Notes: generated by a model from the letters alone, not told the origin. DNA of 27,198 nucleotides from Methanolinea sp. UBA477 (GCA_002509485.1 DAWO01000024.1:12166-39363); one strand, 5' to 3'; shown: positions 14,385 through 24,037, counted from the first letter of the stretch. A program made the numbers and translations.

Positions 14385-15617
14385 ATGCTTCAGAAACCAA
14401 GGGGAACCAGGGATTTTTTACCGGACGAGATGGAAAGCCGGCGTCACATAGAAGGTCTGATGAGGGAGACTGCCGGAAGATGGGGATACAGGGAGATCTG
14501 TACCCCGGAATTCGAGGAACTGGAACTCTTCACGATCCGATCCGGTGAAGGTATCATCCAGGAGATGTACGTATTCGAGGACAAGGGAGGAAGAAAACTC
14601 GCCCTCCGGCCTGAAATCACCGCCCCCGTGCTTCGCATGTATGTAAATGAGGGACACGTCCTGCCAAAGCCGATCAGGTGGTTCTATTTTGCCGACTGTT
14701 TCAGGTACGAGCGTCCACAGAAAGGTCGTTACAGGCAGTTCTGGCAGTTCGGGGTGGAACTGATAGGTACCGACACTCCCATGGCAGAGGCTGAACCCGT
14801 GATGCTCGGATCCGATATCCTCAAAGCATCGGGCATCTCTTTTGTCACTCATGTCGGCCACCTTGGGCTCATGAACACGATGCTCTCCGGTCTCCTGCCT
14901 GAAGAGAAGCGAAAGGTCCGCATGTGCCTCGATAAAAAAGACCTCGGTACACTCGGGGAATACCTGGATTCACTGAAAAAACCCGATCTGGCCGCATCAC
15001 TCGTGGACCTTGTCCGGTGCCGGGACATAACAGACGCTCTCGAGATTGCAGGAGATATGCCTGAAAAAGAACAGATAATCGAGATATTTTCCATTCTCGA
15101 CAACTCCGGACTTGAATATACGCTGAATGCCGGGATTGCACGAGGCCTCGATTATTATACCGGCCTGGTCTTCGAGTGTTTTGCTGAAAACCTCGGAGCG
15201 GAAAACCAGGTGCTCGGAGGAGGATCATACCGGCTTGCCCACCTCTTCGGAGGCAAGGATACACCGTCTTCGGGCTTTGCCATCGGTTTTGACAGGGTGA
15301 TGGTGGCCCGTGGTGGCACGTCGTATATTCCCGAAAAGGTGGTTCGAATCGTTTTCACGCCAGAGGGGCGGAACTGGGCACTTGAAACCGCTTCATTTCT
15401 GCGCGGCAGGGGGATCAGGACGGAGATGGATCTCTCATCCAAATCCCTCGGCTCACAACTCTCAATGGCCGCAAAGGCTGCCGATTATGCATTCATTGTC
15501 GGGGAAAGGGAATCCCGTGCAAGGATGGTCATGCTCAAGAACCTTGGATCGGGGGTCCAGCAGGAGATGGGCCTTGAAGAGGCGGCAGACGAGGTGATCA
15601 GGAGTGACCCTCGCTGA
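14385..15617 (+). CDS. hisS: Histidyl-tRNA synthetase
   Basis: Class II aminoacyl-tRNA synthetase charging tRNA-His; cytoplasmic. The 410-residue protein starts with the typical PRGTRDFLPDEM, then LRPEITAPVLRMY, motif 2 (FRYERPQKGRYRQFWQFGVE), the histidine-specific ARGLDYYTGLVFE, motif 3 (PSSGFAIGFDRV) and a C-terminal anticodon-binding domain. Length is normal. ATG at 14385 with GGTGA 7 bases upstream. Its end overlaps the top6B start by 14 bases, coupling the two. Confidence 0.95.
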   Translation: MLQKPRGTRDFLPDEMESRRHIEGLMRETAGRWGYREICTPEFEELELFTIRSGEGIIQEMYVFEDKGGRKLALRPEITAPVLRMYVNEGHVLPKPIRWFYFADCFRYERPQKGRYRQFWQFGVELIGTDTPMAEAEPVMLGSDILKASGISFVTHVGHLGLMNTMLSGLLPEEKRKVRMCLDKKDLGTLGEYLDSLKKPDLAASLVDLVRCRDITDALEIAGDMPEKEQIIEIFSILDNSGLEYTLNAGIARGLDYYTGLVFECFAENLGAENQVLGGGSYRLAHLFGGKDTPSSGFAIGFDRVMVARGGTSYIPEKVVRIVFTPEGRNWALETASFLRGRGIRTEMDLSSKSLGSQLSMAAKAADYAFIVGERESRARMVMLKNLGSGVQQEMGLEEAADEVIRSDPR

Positions 15618-17406
15618 GGACCTTGCCAAGCAGCAGCGAAGCATCAGTGTCGCCGAATTTTTCGAGAAGAACAAGCATCTTCTTGGCTTCGATTCCCCCA
15701 CGCGAGGGATCATCACCACCATCAAGGAAGCGATCGACAACTCGCTCGATGCATGCGAGGAGGCAGGCGTCCTCCCTGACATCTATCTCAGGATTCAGAG
15801 GGTCGACGCCGAGGTTATGCGCATAATCGTCGAAGATAACGGGCCGGGCATCATTCCCGACCAGATCCCGTATGTCTTCGGAAAACTTCTCTACGGGTCG
15901 CGTTTCCACCAGATAAAGCAGAGCAGGGGCCAGCAGGGTATTGGAATCAGCGCCGCGGTCCTCTACGCGCAACTGACCACGGGAAAGGCGAGCTCGGTGA
16001 TATCAAGGACAGGTGCGGACAGGCCGTGTTTCCACTTTGATATCCAGATCAACATCGAGTCCAATGAACCCGATGTGATAGCAAAGGAAGAGATCGAGTG
16101 GGACCGCACACACGGAACGAGGGTGCAGATCGAGTTTAAGAGCACGATGGCCGCGAGAAAACGGCTGCTTGAATACCTGAAATATACCTCGGTCGTCAAC
16201 CCTCACGCCCGGATCAGGGTGGATCTCGAAGACGAATCGTTTGTATTCGAACGTGTCAGTGACGAGGTGATCGAGTGCCCAACACCCATAAAACCTCATC
16301 CCCACGGGATAGAGCTCGGACAGTTCAAACGTATGCTCGCGGGGAACAACTCTCCGCTCCAGACCTTTCTCGTCGAAAATTTCAGCCGGGTCGGCGAGAA
16401 GACTGCGCGGGAGATGTGCAGCGTTTCTGGTCTCTCACCAGACGTGCCTGCTGGAAGCCTCGGGCCGGAGGAGCAGAGATCCCTTCTTGTGGCCATGCAG
16501 GAGATAAAAGTTCCTGCTCCGCCCACATCCCAGTGTCTCTCGCCGATAGGAGAGGATCTCATCATCCGCGGACTTGAAAAGGAGTTCCGGATCGATTTTA
16601 TCAAGGCCCGCACCAGGCCCAGTTCCGTCTTTGCCGGACATCCCTTCGTGGTCGAGGCTGCAATCGGGTACGGGGGTAGACTCGTCCCCGAAGGAAATGC
16701 CCAGATCCTCCGTTTTGCCAACCGGGTCCCCCTGGTCTACCAGCAGGGAGCATGCGCCATCACGGGGGCCGTTGCCGGAATAAACTGGAAAAATTACGGT
16801 ATCTCGCAGGCTGGCCTCCCCACGGGACCGCTTCTCGTACTTGTCCATGTCGCATCCACCAATGTCCCGTTCACGAGCGAGAGCAAGGACGCGATCGCAT
16901 CTATTCCCGAGATCGAGAGAGAGATCACCCTCGCGCTTCAGGATCTCGGGAGAGATCTCAAGAAGTACCTCTCCCGCAGGGACAGAAACAAGCTGCAGGA
17001 GGAGCGTGCACGGGCGGTCTGTGCCGTCATCCCGGAACTTGCCGCGAAGGTTGCCGAGATCCTGGATCTTCCGCCGCCGGACATTTCATCCATCGAGGGC
17101 AGGATAATGAAGCGCCTTGTCGCCAGGAGGAGAACAGAGGATAACCGGACGATTATCGAGGTCAGGAATTACACCTCCGTTTCGGGTCGGATTACGTTAT
17201 ACGATATGTCAGGAGAGCCCGGAGAGAACGTCGATCCTCCGCCTGCGTTTGTGAGCGAGCTCGACGGGGAGTATACCCGGGTATGGCAGATCGAGATCGA
17301 GCCCGGTTCTGTCTGGACGGCAAGCTACCTCGGCGCCGGAAACGGATCGATGGAGATCAGGGGCATTGATGAGAAGAACGTGGTGATGGTGGACTTGGAT
17401 GTCTAA
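15604..17406 (+). CDS. top6B: DNA topoisomerase VI subunit B
   Basis: ATPase subunit of the heterotetrameric type IIB topoisomerase that relaxes and decatenates DNA. The 600-residue protein has a GHKL ATPase: Glu42/Asn46 in KEAIDNSLDAC, DNGPGI (78-83) and GQQGIGISAA (109-118); an H2TH-like middle region; a transducer domain with FTSESKDAIAS carrying the switch lysine; and a C-terminal beta-rich extension (about 525-600) like the immunoglobulin-like domain of Methanosarcina TopVIB. The start is GTG inside the hisS end; the extended frame makes no better start visible. It overlaps top6A by 8 bases. Confidence 0.95.
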   Translation: MTLAEDLAKQQRSISVAEFFEKNKHLLGFDSPTRGIITTIKEAIDNSLDACEEAGVLPDIYLRIQRVDAEVMRIIVEDNGPGIIPDQIPYVFGKLLYGSRFHQIKQSRGQQGIGISAAVLYAQLTTGKASSVISRTGADRPCFHFDIQINIESNEPDVIAKEEIEWDRTHGTRVQIEFKSTMAARKRLLEYLKYTSVVNPHARIRVDLEDESFVFERVSDEVIECPTPIKPHPHGIELGQFKRMLAGNNSPLQTFLVENFSRVGEKTAREMCSVSGLSPDVPAGSLGPEEQRSLLVAMQEIKVPAPPTSQCLSPIGEDLIIRGLEKEFRIDFIKARTRPSSVFAGHPFVVEAAIGYGGRLVPEGNAQILRFANRVPLVYQQGACAITGAVAGINWKNYGISQAGLPTGPLLVLVHVASTNVPFTSESKDAIASIPEIEREITLALQDLGRDLKKYLSRRDRNKLQEERARAVCAVIPELAAKVAEILDLPPPDISSIEGRIMKRLVARRRTEDNRTIIEVRNYTSVSGRITLYDMSGEPGENVDPPPAFVSELDGEYTRVWQIEIEPGSVWTASYLGAGNGSMEIRGIDEKNVVMVDLDV

Positions 17407-18487
17407 AAGAGAACTTGACGGTCAGGCGAAGGAGAAACTCGTATCCATCGCCAGGAGATGGTACGAACAGATGACAGAAGGGGCGACCCCTTCCATCTCG
17501 CTTCCATCCCGCACAAAGCGGAACATCGAGTACGACGACGAGACGGAGGTCTGGAAATATGGTGACCGGGAGAGTGTCAGGTCGGCTTCAACGGCAAAGA
17601 GTGCACTCCACCTCCTGAAGATGGCCTACGTGATCTCCTTTCTAAAGACACAGATCCACGAGAACCGGTCATCAACTCTGAGAGAGTTGTATTATATATC
17701 AGAGAGCTGGAAGAGAGCCAAGTTCTCCGCGCAGGACGAGAGCAACTTTCTCATAGAAGACCTTGAGATCCTGACCGATATGCAGCGGGAGGCGTTCCAT
17801 CTCCGGCCGGAAGACGACGGGGCGACAATCTTTGGTCCCCTGCAACTGAAGGAACTGACCCGCAGGGGAGACAGGACGATACATTGCCAGGAAGACGTGG
17901 GTGAAGCAGGCTACCAGATACCAAACAATGTCGAGAATATCGAACTGCTCGACCATGACGCCCAATTCATCATTGCGATCGAGACGGGCGGTATGTATGC
18001 CCGACTCATCGAAAACGGGTTTGACAGTGAGTTCAACGCGATTCTCGTGCACCTGAAGGGGCAACCCGCACGTTCAACCCGGCGGATGCTCAATCGCATA
18101 AACGAAAGGTTTGAACTTCCGGTCCTTGTCTTTACGGATGGTGATCCCTGGTCGTACCGAATCTATGCCAGCGTTGCATACGGGGCGATCAAGAGTGCGC
18201 ACATGTCAGAGCTCCTTGCAACTCCGAAAGCCCAGTTCATCGGGGTGCAGCCAAGCGATATACGGGATTACAATCTCCCCTCGGATCGCCTTACGGAAAG
18301 AGATGTCGCGGCCCTGGAGAGCGAGCTCACTGATCCCAGGTTCTTCACGGACTACTGGAAGACCCAGATAAACCTCCAGTTAAAGCTCAATCTCAAGTCC
18401 GAGCAACAGGCCTTTGCCGCCAAGGGGCTCGACTTCGTCACACGGGAATACCTGCCACACCGGCTGTCAGAGATGGGGGTCATATAG
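17399..18487 (+). CDS. top6A: DNA topoisomerase VI subunit A
   Basis: DNA-cleaving subunit, homologous to Spo11. The 362-residue protein has the winged-helix 5Y-CAP domain with STLRELYYISE (Tyr98/Tyr99; one is the nucleophile) and a Toprim domain with the acidic FIIAIETGGM and the DGD of VFTDGDPWSYRIY that bind magnesium. Length is normal. ATG at 17399 overlaps the top6B stop by 8 bases, ensuring balanced subunit synthesis. It ends the operon, followed by several T tracts. Confidence 0.95.
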   Translation: MSKRELDGQAKEKLVSIARRWYEQMTEGATPSISLPSRTKRNIEYDDETEVWKYGDRESVRSASTAKSALHLLKMAYVISFLKTQIHENRSSTLRELYYISESWKRAKFSAQDESNFLIEDLEILTDMQREAFHLRPEDDGATIFGPLQLKELTRRGDRTIHCQEDVGEAGYQIPNNVENIELLDHDAQFIIAIETGGMYARLIENGFDSEFNAILVHLKGQPARSTRRMLNRINERFELPVLVFTDGDPWSYRIYASVAYGAIKSAHMSELLATPKAQFIGVQPSDIRDYNLPSDRLTERDVAALESELTDPRFFTDYWKTQINLQLKLNLKSEQQAFAAKGLDFVTREYLPHRLSEMGVI

Positions 18488-18508
18488 GACCCTGCAAGCC
18501 CGAATAGA

Positions 18509-18562
18509 TTTTTGGGTAATGAACCGGTTTTTCTGCCAAATTTTTGGTTCACCCGTTTTTTT
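18509..18562 (+). terminator. Multi-T-tract terminator with hairpin
   Basis: The 79-base convergent gap holds T5 at 18509-18513, T5 at 18528-18532, T5 at 18541-18545 and T7 at 18556-18562. The inverted repeat TGAACC (18520-18525)/GGTTCA (18546-18551) ends 4 bases before the T7. Confidence 0.6.
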
Positions 18563-18566
18563 AAAA

Positions 18567-19712
18567 TCAGATGAAGAACCTGAACAGCACCCAGGCTATG
18601 AGGAGCATGATTGCCGAATATTTGAGGCCTGCTATGGCACTCCCCTCACCCATCTGGCCGGCCATGAGGCCCGAGAAGAGACCCTGTATCATGGCTGCAT
18701 GCGAGAAGATCCTCTCGTAGAAGAAGAGATCGACAGCTCCGATAAAGGACGCAGCCCCTGCTCCCGAACTCATCGCCGCACTCCCGGCTTCGGCCATGGT
18801 GGAGAGAAACGTGGTGACGAGGATATAAATGACAAAAACGAAGACCATGAAGGAGATAAGCACGATAACAACGTATATCAGCATATTATTCCGGCGTTCG
18901 CTCCGGAGCTGGATGACTTCGTAGGTATCGACCGCTGCCGCACGCAGCACTTCGCTCACATCGCCTCCCGCCCGGCTCGCCTTCGCGATGAGGTCTATAC
19001 TCCTGTCCGACAGCGGCGTTCCGAGCCTGCTCCTGAAGCGCTGGATTGCATCGATGAAGGTGGTGTTCCATGACATCTCGTTATCGAGACGGCGGACATA
19101 TGGGGTGAGCGTGCTGTATTCGCTCTGTGCAACAAGGTGAATTGCGTTTGGAAGGGTCATTCCCGAATCATTCATGCCGGCAAGATCCCGGAAGAAATTG
19201 GGGAGCGCTTCTTCGAGATGTCGGATCCTCTGTGCCTCGCGGAAGTCGAGGATTGCGAGAGGAACGATAACGATCAGTATGGACAGGATGACAATGTCGT
19301 CGACGAGTGTCGAGGTGAAGAGCACACTCATCCCATAGTCCCTGATGGCAACCGCTGTCCCGAAGACGAAGATGATGAGTGCGATAGGGACAGTGAGGAT
19401 CAGGATATGAAGAGGCTTTTCGAAGATAAACCTGAACGGATGCCTGAAAATCCTGGCGATCCCTGACCTCGATTGTTTTGCCTTTTCCAGTTTTTGCGAG
19501 ATCTCGTGTTGCTCCTTCTCATACTCCCCAAGTTCCCTGGATCCGAGATCCACCGGGGCGGCCTCCCTCCTGGATCGGCTAAAAATCGACGAAAACTTCC
19601 CTGTTTTTTTATCTTCCACAGGGGGTTTGGATACGGGCCATGTGTGGCCACCAGTCTCCGTCTCCCCTTCCCCTCTCCGGAATAGGTTTGAGAATGTATC
19701 CTTTATCGCCAT
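18567..19712 (-). CDS. Type II secretion F / TadC-FlaJ-like membrane platform protein 2
   Basis: A 381-residue integral membrane protein of the T2SF family, the platform that couples the ATPase to pilus assembly. It has a charged cytoplasmic N terminus of about 95 residues (low complexity), membrane segments at about 101-123, 136-156, 277-304 and 338-380, and a cytoplasmic T2SF domain between (NFFRDLAGMNDSGMTLPNAI; SRAGGDVSEVLRAAA). ATG at 19712 lies 1 base after the preceding gene's stop, with GGAGG 7 bases upstream. In archaeal pilus loci two T2SF proteins commonly follow the ATPase, as here. Confidence 0.87.
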   Translation of the reverse strand: MAIKDTFSNLFRRGEGETETGGHTWPVSKPPVEDKKTGKFSSIFSRSRREAAPVDLGSRELGEYEKEQHEISQKLEKAKQSRSGIARIFRHPFRFIFEKPLHILILTVPIALIIFVFGTAVAIRDYGMSVLFTSTLVDDIVILSILIVIVPLAILDFREAQRIRHLEEALPNFFRDLAGMNDSGMTLPNAIHLVAQSEYSTLTPYVRRLDNEMSWNTTFIDAIQRFRSRLGTPLSDRSIDLIAKASRAGGDVSEVLRAAAVDTYEVIQLRSERRNNMLIYVVIVLISFMVFVFVIYILVTTFLSTMAEAGSAAMSSGAGAASFIGAVDLFFYERIFSHAAMIQGLFSGLMAGQMGEGSAIAGLKYSAIMLLIAWVLFRFFI

Positions 19713-19713
19713 G

Positions 19714-20637
19714 TCATGCCTCCGGGGTCATCGAGCTTATCAGGATCACGAACATGATACTCCCGAATGGAATGAGAAGGTACACGATGATGTACAGGAA
19801 TATCGGCTGGGCCTGGTTTGAGAGAATGGACATTATGGACTGCAGGATGATCAGGAAGAGCGGGCCTGCAACCATCGCAGTCACATACGACTCGGCGATA
19901 AGCCCCAGGGTATCGAGGAACAGTTTCTGGGTCTGGCGGTTCTCGAGCGAGTACTGCTCGGCCTTGGTCCTGAAATACTCTGTAAGGTTGCTGCCACTCG
20001 ATATGCACCCCATCGACCCCTGAAAAAATTCCTTCATGCGCATGCTCGGAGTCGTAGATGAGACGAGACGGAGCGCATCGATGAGATCCTTGCCGTAAAG
20101 GTCGACCTCCATCGAGACGAACCGGGCTTCTGTCGCGCTCTCTCCGTAGATGGGACTGTTTCCGAGCTGGCGGAAGATCTCGGCAGGAGGGATGCCTGCA
20201 GTGGACATGGCAGTGATGTAATTGATGGCATAGGGCAGTGTTGCGTCGATACTCCGCTTCCTGTTGCTGGCGACAACAGAGGGATATACGAGAAAAATGA
20301 CGAATGTTATTCCCCCTATCACGGCAAAAGAGATGATTATTGCAAGGATAGTGCCGATTAGAAGGTTGTACTGTGAGATGGCGACCATGAAGTCCGGGAC
20401 TTCCCCCCGGTACGTGATGAGCGAAGGGAGATTGAAGGCATAGGTGATGAGACCAAGGACAACCGCCCCGAGAACCGCAGCGATAGCCGAACTGAGGTAT
20501 GCAGTCGAGAGGTAGACCTCGAAGGGTATCTTCATCCTGGCCGTCACCAGGGAGCTTCGCAGGTCTGCGTATTTGTCTCTCTTTGTTGCCGCCCGGGTCC
20601 CAAGCAGCCTGAATGCGATACGTTCAAAACTATTCAT
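19714..20637 (-). CDS. Type II secretion F / TadC-FlaJ-like membrane platform protein 1
   Basis: A 307-residue T2SF-family membrane protein with membrane segments at about 41-67, 92-118, 247-272 and 278-302, and a cytoplasmic domain showing TLPYAINYITAMSTAGIPPA and GSNLTEYFRTKAEQYS, hallmarks of TadC/FlaJ relatives. ATG at 20637 overlaps the ATPase stop by 8 bases. With the ATPase and the second platform protein it makes the motor core of an archaeal type IV pilus-like machine. No prepilin or prepilin peptidase is visible in the window. Confidence 0.88.
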   Translation of the reverse strand: MNSFERIAFRLLGTRAATKRDKYADLRSSLVTARMKIPFEVYLSTAYLSSAIAAVLGAVVLGLITYAFNLPSLITYRGEVPDFMVAISQYNLLIGTILAIIISFAVIGGITFVIFLVYPSVVASNRKRSIDATLPYAINYITAMSTAGIPPAEIFRQLGNSPIYGESATEARFVSMEVDLYGKDLIDALRLVSSTTPSMRMKEFFQGSMGCISSGSNLTEYFRTKAEQYSLENRQTQKLFLDTLGLIAESYVTAMVAGPLFLIILQSIMSILSNQAQPIFLYIIVYLLIPFGSIMFVILISSMTPEA

Positions 20638-22900
20638 ACAGGTCAGCTCTCACCTTCTCCATGATCGCAGTCGGATCCCTGAAGTACTGTATGAGGATAT
20701 TGCTCACATCCCGGTAATTCCTGATCTTCTTTATACGCATCCATTCCAGGACTTCCTGCCTCATCTTGAGCTCTTCCCTCATGCGTTCCTCGTCCCAGCC
20801 ACGTTCCTCCATGATCTCTTCCAGTATGAAGGACTTCCCCGAGTACGTGATCTCGTCTGTGGCCGGGTGCCACTTGAAGACCTCGTTCGTGATCAACTCG
20901 TTCGTCCTCGGATCGATATCAAGGATCTCGACTATCTGCTTGTTCCGGCGTATGCGCTGTCCTCCCACCCGGGCCTGAACCTGAACCGATACCAGGTCAA
21001 GAGCCGACAGCATGTTCCGGGGGACATCAAGAGGCGGGTTTTCCAGACGGTGCACGATACTTGCCACGGAGTCGGCGTGTATGGTCGAGTACGTGATGTG
21101 GCCGGTGCTCATCGCCTGGAAGAGGGTGAGCGCCTCCCTTCCCCTGACTTCCCCAACCAAGAGGTATTCGGGCCTCTGACGCAGCGCCGCACGGAGAAGA
21201 TCATACATGTCGATCTCCCCCTTTCCTTCGGTATCAAACGACGTCCGCGTGATGCTCGGGATCCAGTTGGGGTGGGGGAGCTTGAGTTCACGGGTATCCT
21301 CCAGCGTAACGATCTTTGCCAGAGGCGGCATGAAGAGCGAGATTGCGTTCAGGGACGTGGTCTTTCCGGATGCTGTCCCACCAGCAAAGATGCAGGACTT
21401 GCCGCTCTCCACGGCAAGCCAGAAAAATGCAATCGAGAGGGGTGAGAATGTCGACCATTCGATGAGATCGGTCGGGGTGATTGGTTCGTCGCGGAATTTT
21501 CGAATCGTATATGTAGAACCATGTGCCGTGACCTCCGTTCCCAGTGTCATCTGGATACGGGAGCCATCACTCATCGTGGCATCCAGCATCGGTTCGGCGA
21601 TAGATATGTACTTGCCGGAACGCTGCGCCAGTTTCGTCACAAAGGAGTCCAGTTCATCGGAACTGTGATACAGGAGGTTGGTTCTCAATGATTCGTAGCG
21701 CGAATGATACACGAAAAGACAGGTGTTCACCCCGTCACATGAGATATCCTCGATATAACGGTCATGCATCACCCCATCGATTATGCCGTTGCCAAGAAAC
21801 TCCCGGTACATATAATACAGGATCTTTTCCCGGTTGACGGGTGTCAGGGATATACCATAATCATCGATGATATCGTCAGTTACATCCCGAAGGGTCTTTT
21901 TTGCCAGCTCGGAGACAATATCCTGCGTATTTATATCGAGACGCTCGAAGATACGCTCCTTGATATCATCCAGGAGATCCTGTTCCGCCATGGTGAGGAT
22001 CGGCTCGATCACCTCGTACGTGTATTCATGTGTCGCGTGATCATACGTTACCCGGACATATGCATACGGCTCGTTGACAGGGTAGACCTCGATCTCTTCA
22101 ACACCCACCCTGGGAACGAATTTGAGATCCACCAGCGGCCCGTGTATTCGTGGGTCGTAATCCTCGACATCGCGCCTGATGACATTCAAAGGATTTAGCT
22201 TGCTCAATAACCCTTCCTTTGCAGGTTCGGCCCCAACCGCAGAAGCCGCGTCTGATAGTGTCTTTAACCCTGAATCTGAAAGATCATCACGCCACATATC
22301 ATCGCGGTAGGGTATGGCACCCTCGCCCTCGGCACCAAAAATCGTGCTTTTATGGCGTATTTTAAGTTCTTCCACCTCGAATGTGGCTCCTTTTGGAAGG
22401 ATCAGGCCCGAGAGATCGTTTATCTGGTCAATCGAGATGACCGTATCCTCGAGACCGGATTTTTCACCTGTCCAGATAGTCTTCTTTGCCGGTTCAAACC
22501 GTGGGACCGGACGTTTCTCCTGCTCCGGATGGGATCCTTGGGGTAAATCGCTCTCTTCTTCGCCGAATTGTCCGGATTTTTTGGGTTCCTGTACCGGGAC
22601 CACGGGGAGCGGCGATGGACTCGCCACGGCTTCCAACTCTTCTGAAAAATCAGCAGGTCCAAGTTCAAATTCGGCAATATCCGGAATATTATCTGTTATT
22701 TTGACGATGTCGCCTGGAGGTTTTTCTGTTTCGTCTTTCAAAATTCCTGACGATGCACCCCCGATCCGTTTCATCAGATCGTCCAGGTTGTCTGAGCCCG
22801 GTTTCGTCTCCTTTACCGGAGGTAAACCTTCATCCCCGGACTTTTTCTCCCTGCCAAATAAGTTCCTGAATGGCGATCTCTTCTTCTTTTCCTCTGTCAT
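20630..22900 (-). CDS. Type II/IV secretion ATPase (GspE/TadA-like)
   Basis: A 756-residue hexameric secretion ATPase. Residues 250-756 are the conserved part: an N-terminal domain with RYIEDISCDGVNTCLFVYH, Walker A GGTASGKTT (507-515), the Asp box TLEDTRELKLPHPN, Walker B-like LLVGEVRGREA (580-590) and the His box STIHADS. The first 240 residues are acidic, Pro/Ser-rich and probably disordered, except LSGLILPKGATFEVEELKI near 163-180. This extension is longer than in compact archaeal GspE2/FlaI relatives. ATG at 22900 with GGGGT 8 bases upstream. It heads the pilus operon, 80 bases after the roadblock-type gene; TATA-like ATTAATAAC in that gap may be its promoter. Confidence 0.93.
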   Translation of the reverse strand: MTEEKKKRSPFRNLFGREKKSGDEGLPPVKETKPGSDNLDDLMKRIGGASSGILKDETEKPPGDIVKITDNIPDIAEFELGPADFSEELEAVASPSPLPVVPVQEPKKSGQFGEEESDLPQGSHPEQEKRPVPRFEPAKKTIWTGEKSGLEDTVISIDQINDLSGLILPKGATFEVEELKIRHKSTIFGAEGEGAIPYRDDMWRDDLSDSGLKTLSDAASAVGAEPAKEGLLSKLNPLNVIRRDVEDYDPRIHGPLVDLKFVPRVGVEEIEVYPVNEPYAYVRVTYDHATHEYTYEVIEPILTMAEQDLLDDIKERIFERLDINTQDIVSELAKKTLRDVTDDIIDDYGISLTPVNREKILYYMYREFLGNGIIDGVMHDRYIEDISCDGVNTCLFVYHSRYESLRTNLLYHSSDELDSFVTKLAQRSGKYISIAEPMLDATMSDGSRIQMTLGTEVTAHGSTYTIRKFRDEPITPTDLIEWSTFSPLSIAFFWLAVESGKSCIFAGGTASGKTTSLNAISLFMPPLAKIVTLEDTRELKLPHPNWIPSITRTSFDTEGKGEIDMYDLLRAALRQRPEYLLVGEVRGREALTLFQAMSTGHITYSTIHADSVASIVHRLENPPLDVPRNMLSALDLVSVQVQARVGGQRIRRNKQIVEILDIDPRTNELITNEVFKWHPATDEITYSGKSFILEEIMEERGWDEERMREELKMRQEVLEWMRIKKIRNYRDVSNILIQYFRDPTAIMEKVRADLYE

Positions 22901-22980
22901 CGTCAGTACCCCATCCCGTTAATCTAATATCAGCATGACAGGTTATTAATGTGGTTTTCCCTGGGAGCATGTCCCGGTTT

Positions 22981-23679
22981 TCACTTTAACTCGGTCTGTA
23001 TCCTGTTGATAGCCAGTCTTAACATTCCAAGGTTTGCCTCCGCCGTGGTGACCAGGCAGATATTGAGATCCCCGTATGGTGCGATGATACACTTGCGGTT
23101 TTGAGACTCGAGGAGGATCTGGGTAAGTCCCTCCTTGTTCAGATCGGTTGAGATTCTCTTTCCAGCACGGAGAAAATCTTCGGCAATTGCGGCTACCTGT
23201 TCAAAATCTGCGTCTCCAAAGGATTTCACCGCAAATCCTTCAAAAAATGCCATAACTGCAATAACCCCGGGTTGTTTTAAGATACTTCTCAACCCGCCAT
23301 CATCATGACTCGCTGCTGCTGGTTCACTGGATATTTCATTCGTGGTGATGAGATCATGTTGCATGCAGAACTCCAGGGCCTCCTGAAACTCCTGTTCCGA
23401 ATAAGATCGGAGAATATATTCCGATTCGAACTCCTGTTCCTCGCCGGACAGCACCCTTCCATGATGTCTGAAATAATTCAGCGCTTCGTCGCCCCGAAAT
23501 GATTCATCCGAATCGCGCGCGTACGCGCCTGCCACGCGCCCATACTCGGATAGGATAAACCCTTTCTCAGCAGGAGATCGTAACTCCAGCAATCCTCTGA
23601 AGGTCCCCAATTTTGAGAAGGATTCGCCTTGAAAAGGATTTTTTACAATCCCTGAATACTTCCCGGGGGGGAGCGTCAT
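22981..23679 (-). CDS. DUF2226-like plus roadblock-like protein
   Basis: A 232-residue soluble protein. The N-terminal ~110 residues start LPPGKYSGIV and continue with FRGLLELRSP and GFILSEYGRVAGAYARDSDE, the small-effector pattern of DUF2226/DUF4388 (PatA-N-like) domains. The C-terminal ~100 residues (PGVIAVMAFFEGFAVKSFGD; AIAEDFLRAGKRI; LNICLVTTAEANLGMLRLAI) fit the roadblock/LC7 fold. Such proteins occur with small GTPases of the MglA type in bacteria. The ATG at 23679 follows the roadblock stop by 2 bases; no good ribosome binding site, so it is coupled. Family assignment from pattern only. Confidence 0.78.
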   Translation of the reverse strand: MTLPPGKYSGIVKNPFQGESFSKLGTFRGLLELRSPAEKGFILSEYGRVAGAYARDSDESFRGDEALNYFRHHGRVLSGEEQEFESEYILRSYSEQEFQEALEFCMQHDLITTNEISSEPAAASHDDGGLRSILKQPGVIAVMAFFEGFAVKSFGDADFEQVAAIAEDFLRAGKRISTDLNKEGLTQILLESQNRKCIIAPYGDLNICLVTTAEANLGMLRLAINRIQTELK

Positions 23680-23681
23680 AT

Positions 23682-24032
23682 TTACAGGGCCGCGACGAGA
23701 CGATCTTTATTCTTTTTGAGTTCGTATCTGATCCTGCCAACATTTGATTCGTTCTCGGCAACAATGGCAATTAATTCGTCTGCCGAAAGCGGGGACATGA
23801 TAATGGGTCCCTTGTCAAGTTCAACCAGCATCTGGTTGAGATCGCCCTTGCCAAGCTCCTTTCCCATGGCTTCGGAGGTACCAAGTCCAGTTGAAGCCAT
23901 TGCACCAAGGGCGTCGATATCCATCTTGCCGGATGCGGCACTCTCAATCACAAAACCGTCCCTTCCGACCACGACTGCAGCCGACACACCATCAATTTTA
24001 AGGAATTCACCAAGGATCTGTTTCAGCATCAT
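23682..24032 (-). CDS. Roadblock/LC7 domain protein
   Basis: A 116-residue single-domain roadblock/LC7 protein (MglB-like). The family pattern is clear: VSAAVVVGRDGFVIESAAS near residues 16-34, then DALGAMASTGLGTSEAMGKE, ELDKGPIIMSPLSADELIAI and the C-terminal helix VGRIRYELKKNKDRLV. Known relatives dimerise and serve as GAPs or regulators of Ras-like GTPases; no MglA-like GTPase is encoded beside it. ATG at 24032 (or 24029) has AAAGGTGG 5 bases upstream. It is first of the minus-strand group. Confidence 0.9.
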   Translation of the reverse strand: MMLKQILGEFLKIDGVSAAVVVGRDGFVIESAASGKMDIDALGAMASTGLGTSEAMGKELGKGDLNQMLVELDKGPIIMSPLSADELIAIVAENESNVGRIRYELKKNKDRLVAAL

Positions 24033-24037
24033 TGTGC

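Noticed and set aside
22954..22980. GGGA/TCCC mini-hairpin after the gene at 22981
   Set aside because: Only a four-base stem with no T tract, too weak to list as a terminator.
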